Below are positions 8,930-17,108 of a DNA stretch of 64,000 nt, in pieces. The stretch's first letter is position 1; each line of letters starts with the position of its first letter. The stretch covers positions 5,131 to 69,130 of the forward strand of contig DXYB01000007.1 in assembly GCA_019416065.1 (NCBI GenBank), read 5' to 3'. A program made the position numbers and the translations under genes. The notes beneath the pieces were generated by a model. It saw nothing but the letters and a program-made list of their open reading frames with translations. It was not told where the DNA came from and did not search any database. The stretch is from Acidaminococcus sp. Its GTDB lineage: Bacteria > Bacillota > Negativicutes > Acidaminococcales > Acidaminococcaceae.

Positions 8930-8953
8930 GGAATCCAAACAGTTTGGGGTTCC
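8930..8953 (-). terminator. Hairpin just after the aldo/keto reductase stop
   Basis: GGAATCCAAA pairs with TTTGG and GTTCC (one bulge) directly after the stop codon of the leftward gene. The downstream T run is weak on that strand. The stretch 8747-8929 holds no gene; a perfect 8-bp hairpin (8814-8833) of unknown role is the only other structure. Confidence 0.4.
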
Positions 8954-8954
8954 T

Positions 8955-9959
8955 TTACTTTTTTTCATCAAGCAACATAACACCTTGGGGCGGATTGTGG
9001 TCAATGGCGCCCACAATCGGATGTGGTACGTACGGTTCTTCCAGATAAGCAACGTCTTCTTCTGTAAGTTTTACCTGCAAAGCTTTAACGGCATCATCCA
9101 GATAGCGTGCCTTGGTAGCACCAATAATGGGTGCTGTCACACCTTTAGCCCATTCCCAGGCAATAGCAATCTGGGACATCTTCGCATTATATTTTTCTGC
9201 CAGCTCCTGCACCCGGTGGACAATCGCCAAGTCATATTCTTCCATCCGGTCATATTTCCCCTGGGCCACACGATCGGTTTTAGCCCGCAAGGTATCGCCT
9301 TCCCATGTGCTTCTCGTTAAGTGCCCTGCTGCCAGCGGACTATACGGCATCAAGGAAACGCCCATCTGTTTGCAGATCGGGATCAGTTCCCGTTCATCTT
9401 CCCGGTAGAGCAGGTTATAGTGATTTTCCATAGTCTGGAACTGTGCCCACTTGTGATCCCGGGCTGCCAACTGCATATTGTAAAACTGATAGCCGTACAT
9501 AGCGGAAGCCCCGATAGCACGGACTTTTCCCTCTTTGACTAAATCATTTAACGTTTCCATGGTTTCTTCTATCGGCGTAGCATAATCAAAGCGGTGTATG
9601 ATATAGAGATCCAGGTATTCTGTGCCAAGGCGCCGCAGCGACCCCTCAATTTCCCGTAAGATAGCCTTCCGGGAAAGACGGCCTTCGTTGAAATAAACCT
9701 TGGAGGCAATTACAACCTGATCCCGTGAAACATTCTTTTTCAGTGCTTTTCCAAGATATTCTTCTGAGGTACCAGCGCTATAGCCATTGGCAGTGTCAAA
9801 AAAATTAATGCCCAGCTCCAATGCGTGCTTGACGATTGCTTCCGTCTGCTCTTCAGCAAGCGTCCAATCATGCATAGTGCCAGCTTTTCCAAAGCTCATG
9901 CAGCCGACACAGAGTTTTGACACGGTAAGATCCGTATGTCCCAATGTTGCATACTCCAT
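8955..9959 (-). CDS. Aldo/keto reductase
   Basis: A 334-residue (beta/alpha)8 oxidoreductase of the YajO/AKR type. The catalytic tetrad is visible: D55, Y60, K87 and H122. The segment around GINFFDTANGYS is the family signature. It reduces carbonyls with NADPH; the physiological substrate is unknown. It begins after GGAGGCGAT and is a single-gene unit. Its upstream region is shared with the rightward toxin promoter. Confidence 0.93.
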   Translation of the reverse strand: MEYATLGHTDLTVSKLCVGCMSFGKAGTMHDWTLAEEQTEAIVKHALELGINFFDTANGYSAGTSEEYLGKALKKNVSRDQVVIASKVYFNEGRLSRKAILREIEGSLRRLGTEYLDLYIIHRFDYATPIEETMETLNDLVKEGKVRAIGASAMYGYQFYNMQLAARDHKWAQFQTMENHYNLLYREDERELIPICKQMGVSLMPYSPLAAGHLTRSTWEGDTLRAKTDRVAQGKYDRMEEYDLAIVHRVQELAEKYNAKMSQIAIAWEWAKGVTAPIIGATKARYLDDAVKALQVKLTEEDVAYLEEPYVPHPIVGAIDHNPPQGVMLLDEKK

Positions 9960-10007
9960 AGTATCGCCTCCAAAAATATTACGATTTTATCAATAGACAC
10001 TTTTTTA

Positions 10008-10038
10008 TTGAATAGAAACATTGTATTTATAATATAAT
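10008..10038 (+). promoter_or_regulatory. Promoter of the Fst-like toxin mRNA
   Basis: Two overlapping TATAAT boxes (10028-10033 and 10033-10038) follow TTGAAT (10008-10013). The spacing is not ideal (19 bases to the second). A start near 10045 would give an mRNA of about 200 bases ending at the terminator 10219-10247. Confidence 0.55.
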
Positions 10039-10049
10039 GGACAGGCTGC

Positions 10050-10078
10050 CACCCCATATCGGTAGAAGGAAGGGGGTG
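10050..10078 (+). promoter_or_regulatory. 5' stem that can hide the toxin ribosome binding site
   Basis: CACCCC (10050-10055) can pair with GGGGTG (10073-10078). The 3' arm overlaps the purine-rich ribosome binding site just before the ATG at 10085. The arrangement resembles the 5' stem-loop of Fst RNA I. Confidence 0.5.
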
Positions 10079-10106
10079 TGTCTGATGAGCCTATTTCTTT
10101 CGTTTC
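10078..10106 (+). repeat. Direct repeat A of the toxin-antitoxin locus
   Basis: GTGTCTGATGAGC and TTTCTTTCGTTTC, separated by three bases, cover the toxin start codon. The copy at 10251-10278 matches with three substitutions in 26 positions. Because the antisense RNA copies repeat B in reverse, it is complementary to this copy. Confidence 0.75.
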
Positions 10107-10192
10107 TACTCTCTATCACGGCAAGCGTAATCGCCTACTACGTTTGCAAATGGCTGGATAAGAGAAAACACGGCAGCCAGCCTAAGGTCTAA
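10085..10192 (+). CDS. Fst-like type I toxin peptide (35 residues)
   Basis: The peptide starts MSLFLSFLLS, has one predicted membrane helix (about residues 3-21) and ends in a charged, Lys-rich tail after CKWLDKR. This matches the plan of Fst/Ldr-type membrane toxins (about 33 residues, one helix, polar C-terminus). The ATG follows a strong purine-rich site (GAAGGAAGGGGG). The gene lies inside the full par-like layout: weakly spaced promoter, stem over the ribosome binding site, shared bidirectional terminator, and a convergent short RNA that repeats the start region. It would act at the cytoplasmic membrane when the antitoxin RNA is lost. The alternative is a harmless small membrane peptide, but the RNA layout argues for a toxin. 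Confidence 0.75.
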   Translation: MSLFLSFLLSITASVIAYYVCKWLDKRKHGSQPKV

Positions 10193-10218
10193 GCCGCCTT
10201 CTACCAAAATGGAATAGA

Positions 10219-10247
10219 AAAACCCGGTGCTGGAACACCGGGTTTTT
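10219..10247. terminator. Bidirectional terminator shared by toxin mRNA and antitoxin RNA
   Basis: An 11-bp stem (AAAACCCGGTG with CACCGGGTTTT) with T runs on both strands. Both convergent RNAs would end here and be fully complementary across the hairpin. Confidence 0.85.
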
Positions 10248-10250
10248 CTC

Positions 10251-10278
10251 GTGTCAGATGAACACTTTCTTTCGTCTC
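10251..10278 (+). repeat. Direct repeat B of the toxin-antitoxin locus
   Basis: GTGTCAGATGAAC and TTTCTTTCGTCTC separated by two bases; partner of repeat A at 10078-10106. It lies at the 5' end of the predicted antitoxin RNA. Confidence 0.75.
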
Positions 10279-10288
10279 GCCTATTGCT

Positions 10289-10316
10289 ATTATAGCATAT
10301 ATTAAGAAATTTTCAA
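10289..10316 (-). promoter_or_regulatory. Promoter of the antitoxin RNA
   Basis: Minus strand TTGAAA (10311-10316), 16-base spacer, TATAAT (10289-10294) with an extended TGC. It is a better promoter than that of the toxin, as expected for a labile antitoxin RNA. Confidence 0.7.
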
Positions 10317-10320
10317 GCTA

Positions 10321-10352
10321 AATACCCGTCCGGTCTGAACCGAACGGGTATT
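10321..10352. terminator. Hairpin next to tRNA-Ala
   Basis: AATACCCGT and CGGT pair with ACCG and ACGGGTATT around a CTGA loop, with one mismatch. A T run follows on the plus strand; on the minus strand it directly follows the tRNA. It probably ends tRNA-Ala transcription. Confidence 0.55.
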
Positions 10353-10362
10353 ATTTTTTATT

Positions 10363-10438
<76 letters not shown>

Positions 10439-10476
10439 AAACGACTTGTTTAGTATACTGCAAAAAGGGACTTTCG

Positions 10477-11409
10477 TCAAGTGGTTTTATTCCTGCCGCT
10501 CTTGGCTTTTTTCCCCGCTTCCGTTAGGGTAGTCCAGCCGTTTTCCTGTGTCACCAGGCCGTCTTTCATGAGTTTGCCCAGGGCCCGTTTAAAGGCCGCT
10601 TTGGAAATACCAAACACGCTGCGCAAAATCTCCGGCGGCGTATCATCGCTATAGGGCATGGTCCCCTGCCGTTTTTGCAAGAGTTCAAGAATCCGGTCGC
10701 TGTCAGTAATCATGGCTTTTTCCTTGACTTCCCGCAATGACAGATCCACCCGCCCGTCTTCCCGAACAAAGGTGACCCGTCCGGTTACTTTCTGCCCAAA
10801 ATCCAGCCGTTCCCCCGGGACTTCTTTCCGGTAAATAAATCCGATATAGCGCTGGGTGGTAAAAATAAAGAACCCTTCCGGCAGGATATTGTACACCGTA
10901 CCGGTCAGCTGATCCCCGATTTTTACATCTTTGGCAGGGACGCTGGCCCGGAGCATATCTTCTTCCACTCGCATGGTCACCGCTTGCCGGCCGCTTTTAT
11001 CCCGGTACAATTTCACCCAGACCAATTGATCCGGGGATACGTGCCCCCGCATTTCGCTATAGGGCAAAAATACACCCCGCTCGGCACCGATATCCACAAA
11101 GCCGCCTTGCCGGGTCACCGAGAGAACTTTTACATAGCCCAGTTGTCCTTCCCGCATTTTAGGCAGCTTCATGCTGGCGGTCATCCGGTTTTGGGCGTCC
11201 AAATACAGGTAGACTTTCACTACATCGCCTACCTGTACAGGATGGGCCCATTGGTGGCGGTGCAGCAGGATATCGTCGCTGGTATTGCCGGTGCCCGCAT
11301 CCAGGAACGCACCAGCTTCTCCCAAACGGGCCACGGTCAAATCAGCCACGTCCCCTACCCGATAGCGGCCTACCTGTTTTACCGTGACCGGTCCCCGTTC
11401 TTTTCTCAT
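10477..11409 (-). CDS. cvfB: CvfB-family S1 RNA-binding protein
   Basis: A 310-residue protein with tandem S1-type OB folds. The clearest is YVKVLSVTRQGGFVDIG followed by GVFLPYSEM. A C-terminal winged helix lies around residues 230-305 (ILRSVFGISKAAFKRALGKL). CvfB proteins bind RNA and influence virulence-factor and regulatory RNA expression in Firmicutes. The ATG overlaps the rsfS stop as ATGA, so translation is coupled. It is the last gene of the nadD operon. Confidence 0.9.
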   Translation of the reverse strand: MRKERGPVTVKQVGRYRVGDVADLTVARLGEAGAFLDAGTGNTSDDILLHRHQWAHPVQVGDVVKVYLYLDAQNRMTASMKLPKMREGQLGYVKVLSVTRQGGFVDIGAERGVFLPYSEMRGHVSPDQLVWVKLYRDKSGRQAVTMRVEEDMLRASVPAKDVKIGDQLTGTVYNILPEGFFIFTTQRYIGFIYRKEVPGERLDFGQKVTGRVTFVREDGRVDLSLREVKEKAMITDSDRILELLQKRQGTMPYSDDTPPEILRSVFGISKAAFKRALGKLMKDGLVTQENGWTTLTEAGKKAKSGRNKTT

Positions 11410-11759
11410 GCCTCCGGCTCCGTATAACTTTCACTGGGTGCATCGGCCCACAATTGTTCCAGGTTGTAGAAATTCCGCTGGTCTTCCAGGAAGATATGGG
11501 CGACGCATTCACCGTAATCTAAGAGCACCCAGCTGCCTTCCCCATAGCCTTCCTTGTGAGCGGGTAGCCGCCCCTGCTCTGCCAGTTTGTCCTCAATGCC
11601 ATCTGCAATCGCCCGCACCTGGGTGGTGCTGGGTGCAGAACAAATCATAAAATAATCCGTCATGGGGGAGAGCTCCTCCATATGCAGCAGCAGGATATCC
11701 CGGGTCTTTTTATCCGCCGCGGCCTGTGCGATCTGCTGTGCCAATTTCTTACTGGTCAT
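11406..11759 (-). CDS. rsfS: Ribosome silencing factor RsfS (Iojap)
   Basis: A 117-residue protein of the Iojap/DUF143 family with the signature D-Y-F-(M/V)-I-C-S (TDYFMICSA) and the WVLLDYG-CVAHIF segment. RsfS binds L14 on the 50S subunit and blocks subunit joining when nutrients run low. The start at 11759 is 7 bases after AGGAGG; a Met two codons upstream would touch the ribosome binding site. It sits between the LCP gene and cvfB in the usual Firmicute order. Confidence 0.95.
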   Translation of the reverse strand: MTSKKLAQQIAQAAADKKTRDILLLHMEELSPMTDYFMICSAPSTTQVRAIADGIEDKLAEQGRLPAHKEGYGEGSWVLLDYGECVAHIFLEDQRNFYNLEQLWADAPSESYTEPEA

Positions 11760-11777
11760 TGTCATACCTCCTTTTAG

Positions 11778-12782
11778 CTAGTCACTTATACGATTACTGT
11801 CCAGGCTCCGATGGGGGATGTGGAGCTTATCCAAGGTCTCCCGGATTTTACGATTGTTGGTGACCCAGTAGCTCACTTCATCGATGGTGGCGAAATCTCC
11901 TTCCAGGCTGGCGGTCTCAATGCCCCCGCCGCCAAAAATCCGTACGCAGTTGGCCGCCCGGACCATATCCAAGAAATCCATATCCGTTTTGACGTACTGG
12001 GTAGCCGTGCCGATGATAACAGGCATCCGTAAAATATTGCTTCCTGTAAAGGCCTGGCTCCCCAGGGCCTTTAAAAATTTCTGCTGGCGCTCCGCCCGGC
12101 CGATATCCCCCATTTCGTCATGGCGGAAGCGGACGTATTCCCCGGCTTTTTCCCCGTCCAAATGCTGCTGTCCTTTTTTCAAATGGATGGACAGATTGGC
12201 ATAGGGATCCTCATAATTCATGTTTTTCTCTACATCCAGGTCCACGCCGCCCAGCATGTCCACCACCTTGATGAAGCCCTGCCAGTCCACCTGCATGTAA
12301 TAATTAATAGGCACCTGTAAAAGTTCCTGCACGGTGCGCCGGGCGAGATTGACCCCACCATAGGCATAGGCCGCATTGATTTTGTCCAGCCCGCTGCGCC
12401 CTGGAATATGCACCCGGGTATCCCGGGGAAGAGAAAGTACGGAAATTTTGTCGTTTTGGGGATCAAAGCTCACCAGCAGCATGGCATCGGTCCGCTTTGG
12501 CACATCGTTGCCAAAGTCATCGCTGTCCCCTTCGTCCGTCCCCAAAAGAAGCACGTTAATCCGCTGGGAAAACGCTTCTTTGGTCAGGGTTTCCTCTTCC
12601 TTTTGCTTTTCTTCCACGGCGGCCCTAGGCGCAAAAAAACGGCTATATATGCGCATGCCCGCCAAAAAGCTGCATCCCATAAGCACCAAAAACAGCACAA
12701 AAAGAAAAAATACCCTTCCTTTGCGCAGGCGCTTTTTATACTGGCGGGGACTGCTTTCGTCCCGGGAATCTGTATCTGTCAT
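11778..12782 (-). CDS. LytR-CpsA-Psr (LCP) family glycopolymer transferase
   Basis: 334 residues: a short cytoplasmic tail, one membrane helix (about residues 23-46) and an extracytoplasmic LCP domain. Family hallmarks are LLLGTDEGD, a conserved Arg/Asp region (KRTDAMLLVSFDP), SLPRDTRV and the KINAAYAYGG block. LCP enzymes move a glycan from an undecaprenyl-linked carrier to peptidoglycan. In a diderm the acceptor polymer is unknown. It lies between yqeK and rsfS in one operon. Confidence 0.92.
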   Translation of the reverse strand: MTDTDSRDESSPRQYKKRLRKGRVFFLFVLFLVLMGCSFLAGMRIYSRFFAPRAAVEEKQKEEETLTKEAFSQRINVLLLGTDEGDSDDFGNDVPKRTDAMLLVSFDPQNDKISVLSLPRDTRVHIPGRSGLDKINAAYAYGGVNLARRTVQELLQVPINYYMQVDWQGFIKVVDMLGGVDLDVEKNMNYEDPYANLSIHLKKGQQHLDGEKAGEYVRFRHDEMGDIGRAERQQKFLKALGSQAFTGSNILRMPVIIGTATQYVKTDMDFLDMVRAANCVRIFGGGGIETASLEGDFATIDEVSYWVTNNRKIRETLDKLHIPHRSLDSNRISD

Positions 12783-12799
12783 AACCTGTTTTTCTCCTG

Positions 12800-13372
12800 T
12801 CAGCTGTTTTTTTGCCGCAATACCAGTTCGTTATACCCAGACAGGCAGTCCGGATGAATCAGGGAACCCTGGCTGAGCAGGTACTGCATGGTGTGAATAA
12901 GGGCCTGCTTCATGCCATAGGGCAGGCTGATGAGCACCTCTTTGCGCAGCTCTTCCACGCCGGCAAAATCCCGATGGGGTTCCACCAAATCCGCCAGGTA
13001 AATCACCTGATCCAGTGGTGTCATGTGGGCTGCCCCTGTGGTATGGTAGCGGATGCTTTCCAAAATCTCCGGATCCGTGATTCCAAACTCGGTCCGGGCC
13101 AAATAGGCGCCCAATTTCGCATGGATTAAAATTGGCTGGGCTTTTTCAATGGCATCCACAGCAATCCCCAGCTCTGCCGCTTTGTCCACGTATTGTTTGG
13201 TGGGAATCTTCCGGGCACAGTCGTGGAGCAAGCCGGCAATTTCTGCTTTGTGTGCATCCACCCCGTAGTGCCGGGCGAGCCTTACTGCCGTTTCACTTAC
13301 TGCCACCACATGATGAAACCGTTTTTCCGGCAGTTCCTGTGCTAGACGGCGAATCATTTCTGCTTTTTCCAT
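12800..13372 (-). CDS. yqeK: YqeK-type HD phosphohydrolase (Ap4A hydrolase)
   Basis: 190 residues with the HD metal-binding signature: an upstream His (RFHHVVAVSETA), HD in AGLLHDCARK, and a further downstream His/Asp (IRYHTTG, IYLADLVEP). Members hydrolyse diadenosine tetraphosphate to ADP. A strong AGGAGG precedes the ATG. It lies directly after nadD, the standard pairing in Firmicutes. Confidence 0.94.
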   Translation of the reverse strand: MEKAEMIRRLAQELPEKRFHHVVAVSETAVRLARHYGVDAHKAEIAGLLHDCARKIPTKQYVDKAAELGIAVDAIEKAQPILIHAKLGAYLARTEFGITDPEILESIRYHTTGAAHMTPLDQVIYLADLVEPHRDFAGVEELRKEVLISLPYGMKQALIHTMQYLLSQGSLIHPDCLSGYNELVLRQKNS

Positions 13373-13402
13373 CCCATCCTCCTGTATATAAAAACAAGAC
13401 CC

Positions 13403-14014
13403 CTACCGACGGTAGAGGTCTCTCTGTTCGATGTATTCCGCTACTGCCTGGGGAACCTGATCCCCGATGGATTTTCTTTCTTGAATGCGCTGCCGGATGT
13501 CCGTAGAAGATACCTCCACTTCCGGAGTATCCACCCACAGCAGCCGGTCCAGGCCCTGCTGCCGCAAAAGGGCACTCACCCGTTTTTTATAGGGGGCAAA
13601 CCCGGGCCGGGCCGCCGCCGCAAAAATTGCCATACGCATGCTGTCCTGAATCCGGTACCAGCCGCCCAGCTGTTCCGCCGCATCCGCACCGATTAAAAAG
13701 TATAGTTCATACACCCGGTGGAATTTTCGATACAGCTGCCGCAAGGTATCATAGGTATAGGACACTCCGCCCCGTTTCAGTTCCCGGATGGAAATCAGAA
13801 AGCGGGGATTTTCTTGCACCGCCAGGCGCAGCATCGCCAGACGATCGCTGTCCGGCGTGTGTTCTTCCTGCTGCTTAAACGGGGAGATATGATCCGGGAT
13901 AAAGAGCACCCGATCCAGCTGCAGTTTTTCTTGCATCACACGGGCCAGCATCAGATGCCCGTTGTGAACGGGGTCAAAGGTACCCCCGTAAATTCCCAGC
14001 CGCAGCCGTCCCAT
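13403..14014 (-). CDS. nadD: Nicotinate-nucleotide adenylyltransferase
   Basis: 203 residues. The nucleotidyltransferase motif GGTFDPVHNGHL (with HxGH) lies near residues 9-20, and the C-terminal ISSTxIR-type motif appears as VSSTDIRQRI. It makes deamido-NAD from nicotinate mononucleotide and ATP. The start at 14014 follows GGGGG by 5 bases and matches the family N-terminus; the upstream in-frame Met is rejected. First gene of the operon nadD-yqeK-LCP-rsfS-cvfB with its own promoter. Confidence 0.95.
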   Translation of the reverse strand: MGRLRLGIYGGTFDPVHNGHLMLARVMQEKLQLDRVLFIPDHISPFKQQEEHTPDSDRLAMLRLAVQENPRFLISIRELKRGGVSYTYDTLRQLYRKFHRVYELYFLIGADAAEQLGGWYRIQDSMRMAIFAAAARPGFAPYKKRVSALLRQQGLDRLLWVDTPEVEVSSTDIRQRIQERKSIGDQVPQAVAEYIEQRDLYRR

Positions 14015-14044
14015 AATGTCCCCCTTTTGTACTGATTCCCGTTC

Positions 14045-14073
14045 ATTATAGCAAGGAACGGCAGGGAACACAA
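14045..14073 (-). promoter_or_regulatory. Promoter of the nadD operon
   Basis: Minus strand TTGTGT (14068-14073), 17-base spacer, TATAAT (14045-14050), about 30 bases before the nadD start. Confidence 0.7.
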
Positions 14074-14074
14074 G

Positions 14075-14105
14075 AAAAAAGCGGTGACATTTTTGGTCAC
14101 CACTT
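14075..14105 (-). terminator. Terminator of the ychF-PHP phosphatase operon
   Basis: AAGCGGTGAC pairs with GTCACCACTT with one mismatch. A T run follows on the minus strand, and another on the plus strand. Confidence 0.75.
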
Positions 14106-14110
14106 CTTTT

Positions 14111-14884
14111 TTAACGGCAAAGCTGCCGATTTCTGTTTTTATAATAGACCAGTGTCAGGCCGGCCTCATCAGCCAGGCGCTCTGCCACAGCAAAATCCCG
14201 TCCCACATGTTCTACATAGTGGGCATCGCTGCCTAAGGAGGCATACTTTCCTCCCAGCTGGTGATAACGCCGATACAGCTGCAATAGCGGTGGAAGCACT
14301 GCTGGATCCCCCAGGCGGCGGGTATTGATTTCAATGGTTTTATCCTGGTCAATTAAGAGCTGGAACACCTTGTCCCACAGGTCCGGATTCTCCTCGTAAT
14401 GTAAATTGGGATCTTCGTAGGGCATGTACCGGCAAATATAATCAATATGCCCGTAGGTATCAAAATCCGGCCGCTGCATAAGGCACGCCACAGAGTCCTC
14501 CAGGTACGCTTTGACCGCCTGTGCTTTGGTCAGGCCCTCATAGGTAGTCGGCTCATACATATCCAGGTGTTGGAAGCAGTGCATAGAGCCTACCACTTCG
14601 TCAAAAGGGTGAGCCGCTGTCATTTTCCGGTCGGCTTCAATAGTATGGGGCTGGATCCCCACCTCAATCCCCAAGAGCACCCGCTTACTGCGAAACGGGT
14701 CATCTTTTTGGAAATAGTCGTCGATATCAAAGATAAAACTTTCCGGATTGGTGGGATAGTCCCGGTCCCAATGTTCCGTCAGGATCATACCCAGTCCTAA
14801 TTTTTCCGCTGCCTTTATGGCGCCCTGCAGCGTCATTTCCGCATCGCAGGAATAATCCGCGTGCATATGGGTATCAAACAGCAT
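14111..14884 (-). CDS. PHP-domain phosphatase, histidinol-phosphatase (HisJ/HisK) type
   Basis: 257 residues. PHP metal-site motifs are in order: DTHMHADYS at the N-terminus, EHWD near residue 41, GIEVGI, YGHIDY and SDAHYVEHVG near the C-terminus. The layout is that of HisJ-type histidinol-phosphate phosphatases, but this subfamily includes phosphatases with other substrates, and no other his gene is nearby. The start at 14884 follows AAGGTGA. It lies 15 bases after ychF and is co-transcribed with it. Confidence 0.82.
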   Translation of the reverse strand: MLFDTHMHADYSCDAEMTLQGAIKAAEKLGLGMILTEHWDRDYPTNPESFIFDIDDYFQKDDPFRSKRVLLGIEVGIQPHTIEADRKMTAAHPFDEVVGSMHCFQHLDMYEPTTYEGLTKAQAVKAYLEDSVACLMQRPDFDTYGHIDYICRYMPYEDPNLHYEENPDLWDKVFQLLIDQDKTIEINTRRLGDPAVLPPLLQLYRRYHQLGGKYASLGSDAHYVEHVGRDFAVAERLADEAGLTLVYYKNRNRQLCR

Positions 14885-14899
14885 CGTGCTCACCTTCTC

Positions 14900-16009
14900 C
14901 TAGACGTTAAACCGGAATTCCACCACGTCCCCGTCCTGCATCACATAGTCCTTGCCTTCTAGCCGGACCTTTCCTGCTTCTTTGGCCGCTTGTTTGGAGC
15001 CATATTGCACCAGATCGTCATAGGAAACAATCTCCGCCCGGATAAATCCCTTTTCAAAGTCGGAATGAATTTTTCCGGCAGCCTGGGGTGCTGTAGAGCC
15101 CTGTACAATGGTCCAGGCCCGTGATTCCATTTCCCCGGCAGTGAGGAAGGTTTGCAGCCCCAATAGTTTAAACCCGGCTTTGATGAGACGGTCCAGCCCC
15201 GCCTCGCTTAAACCTTCCATTTCCAGGTATTCCTTGGCTTCGTCTTCCGGCAACGCTGCAATATCTTCTTCCACTTTGGCAGAAATCACAATTACTTCCG
15301 CCCCTTCCTTGCGGGCATAGTCTTCCAGCGTTTTTACATAGGGATTGGCGGACCAGTCGGCGGCTTCGCTTTCTGCTACGTTAGCCACGTACAAAATGGG
15401 CTTTAGCGTCAAAAGCTCCAGTTCCTTCACAGCTTCTTTTTCCTCGTCCGTCAAGCCCATGGCCCGGGCCGGGACAGCGTCCCCCAGTTTTTCAGAGATT
15501 TTTTTCAGGATCTCTGCCCGCTGCATGGCCTTTTTATCCCCGCTTTTGGTCAGCTTCTGCACCTTGGTCAGCTGCTTATCCAGACTTTCCAAATCTGCTA
15601 GACACAGTTCTGTATTGATGATTTCTATATCCCGTACCGGGTCAATAGAACCTTCCACATGAGTGATATTGCCATCTTCAAAGCAGCGTACCACTTCCGC
15701 AATGGCATCTGTCTGCCGGATATGGGAGAGAAATTTATTCCCCAGACCTTCGCCTTTGCTGGCACCCTTTACCAAACCGGCAATATCCACAAACCGCATC
15801 CCGGCCGGGACGATCCGCTTGGAATGAAACAAGTCGCTTAACACCTGCAACCGAGGATCCGGCACGTCCACCACGCCCACATTAGGCTCAATGGTACAGA
15901 ACGGATAGTTGGCCGCCTCCGCTCCAGCCTTGGTGATGGCGTTAAACAAAGTGCTTTTTCCCACGTTGGGGAGCCCTACAATCCCCATTTCCAAATTCGT
16001 TGAACTCAT
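14900..16009 (-). CDS. ychF: Ribosome-binding ATPase YchF
   Basis: 369 residues. Obg-like NTPase with P-loop GLPNVGKST (residues 12-20), switch region [10 protein letters not shown] and the NVAE base-recognition motif that favours ATP over GTP. An inserted coiled coil and a C-terminal TGS domain ending in DVVEFRFNV follow. YchF/OLA1 binds ribosomes and responds to oxidative stress. GGAG lies 9 bases before the ATG. Confidence 0.96.
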   Translation of the reverse strand: MSSTNLEMGIVGLPNVGKSTLFNAITKAGAEAANYPFCTIEPNVGVVDVPDPRLQVLSDLFHSKRIVPAGMRFVDIAGLVKGASKGEGLGNKFLSHIRQTDAIAEVVRCFEDGNITHVEGSIDPVRDIEIINTELCLADLESLDKQLTKVQKLTKSGDKKAMQRAEILKKISEKLGDAVPARAMGLTDEEKEAVKELELLTLKPILYVANVAESEAADWSANPYVKTLEDYARKEGAEVIVISAKVEEDIAALPEDEAKEYLEMEGLSEAGLDRLIKAGFKLLGLQTFLTAGEMESRAWTIVQGSTAPQAAGKIHSDFEKGFIRAEIVSYDDLVQYGSKQAAKEAGKVRLEGKDYVMQDGDVVEFRFNV

Positions 16010-16061
16010 GACTGTCGCTCCTTATTGCAAAATAATTCTCATTATAGCATATTCTTATATG

Positions 16062-17108
16062 TTACGTTTCCGCCAAGTGAAGCCGAAACTTTTGCCCCCC
16101 GTGCAAATACTCCAGCAAAAACTGTTCTTCTTCCGGGATCTGCCCCAGCACATTCACGTTCCGGTCACTGGGAAGCTCCGTTTTACAGATGGCTAGCTCC
16201 CCCTTATAGCGCCCGTACCCCTCATTATCCAGGATAACCGTACCCCTGTGGCAACGGCCATAGTCTAGGGCAGGAATGGCATGGTCTTTCCACAGCGCCC
16301 GGCTATTGGTGGTGCGAATAACTTCTTCTGCTTCGTCCGGCCGTATTTCATAGACATGCTGTGCCAATATATCGTCAATCCCTGGGCGGAAACAGGGAAT
16401 CCGCAGCGTAAGTTCCAGGATCTCCCCACTGCATGCAGCGACTTGTATTAGCTCCTCCACACTGGGCGCGCCGTCGCCAAAATACACCATGTCAGTACCT
16501 AAGAGTGCCAGGTGTTTCATGGCAAGCGCCGCTTTTTTATTCCGATCTTTCTCCAGCGTAGGTAGGCCTTGGAACAGGGGACCGCGCCGCCCCGTTTGAC
16601 TAGGAATAAAGGCCCCTACCCGGATGCCCCTACGCTGAAGCATCCGAGTCTGCCGGCTGTAAAATGTTTCGGAAAGGCCGGTATGGGGGTGGGGATAAAA
16701 ATTGTGCAACGCTTCCACCTGGGATAGAACCACCCCGGCGCTTTCATAGGCAGATAGGGCCCTTTCCGTGATACAGGACGCATTCAATACCAGAGTCTTC
16801 TCTGGATAGCGTTGTTGCAGGGCCGCCACCATGTCCGGTGTAAACCCATCATCCAGCCGGAGGTGAGTGAGGCCCACCGGGATCTCTCCTCCGGGCACAA
16901 GGTCCCCGATAATAGAAAAATGCCGCTCCGCCGCCTGCTGCAGCAGCATTTTCATCTGCTGCCGAAAAAGCTCCGGACTGGTTTCTGGAATATGGAAGGA
17001 ACAAAAGAGCCGGGTATACCCTAGGGCCCTGGCCCGATCCAAAAATGGCGTCATATCCGTTGGCCCTCCGCCACTAAGCCCTGGGTACAGGGAAAGCCCA
17101 ATATCCAT
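16062..17108 (-). CDS. mupG: MupG-type 6-phospho-N-acetylmuramidase (DUF871)
   Basis: 348 residues, a TIM barrel with the DUF871 N-terminus (IGLSLYPGL) and C-terminal cyclophilin-like part. In Staphylococcus MupG cleaves MurNAc-6-phosphate from MurNAc-GlcNAc after uptake. The start ATG at 17108 overlaps the transporter stop in TGATG. It is the third gene of murQ-murP-mupG, which fits MurNAc-disaccharide recycling: import and phosphorylation, glycosidic cleavage, then ether cleavage by MurQ. Confidence 0.9.
   Translation of the reverse strand: MDIGLSLYPGLSGGGPTDMTPFLDRARALGYTRLFCSFHIPETSPELFRQQMKMLLQQAAERHFSIIGDLVPGGEIPVGLTHLRLDDGFTPDMVAALQQRYPEKTLVLNASCITERALSAYESAGVVLSQVEALHNFYPHPHTGLSETFYSRQTRMLQRRGIRVGAFIPSQTGRRGPLFQGLPTLEKDRNKKAALAMKHLALLGTDMVYFGDGAPSVEELIQVAACSGEILELTLRIPCFRPGIDDILAQHVYEIRPDEAEEVIRTTNSRALWKDHAIPALDYGRCHRGTVILDNEGYGRYKGELAICKTELPSDRNVNVLGQIPEEEQFLLEYLHGGQKFRLHLAET

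Larger units (their letters stand above)
10219..10282 (-). ncRNA. Predicted antitoxin RNA (RNA II-like, about 65 nt)
   Basis: The minus-strand promoter at 10289-10316 predicts a start near 10282. The RNA first copies repeat B (10251-10278) in antisense, then runs into the shared terminator. Its length and order of elements match RNA II of the Fst/par locus (about 65 nt). It can pair with the toxin mRNA at the terminator loop and, through repeat A, over the start codon. Inferred from DNA only. Confidence 0.65.
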
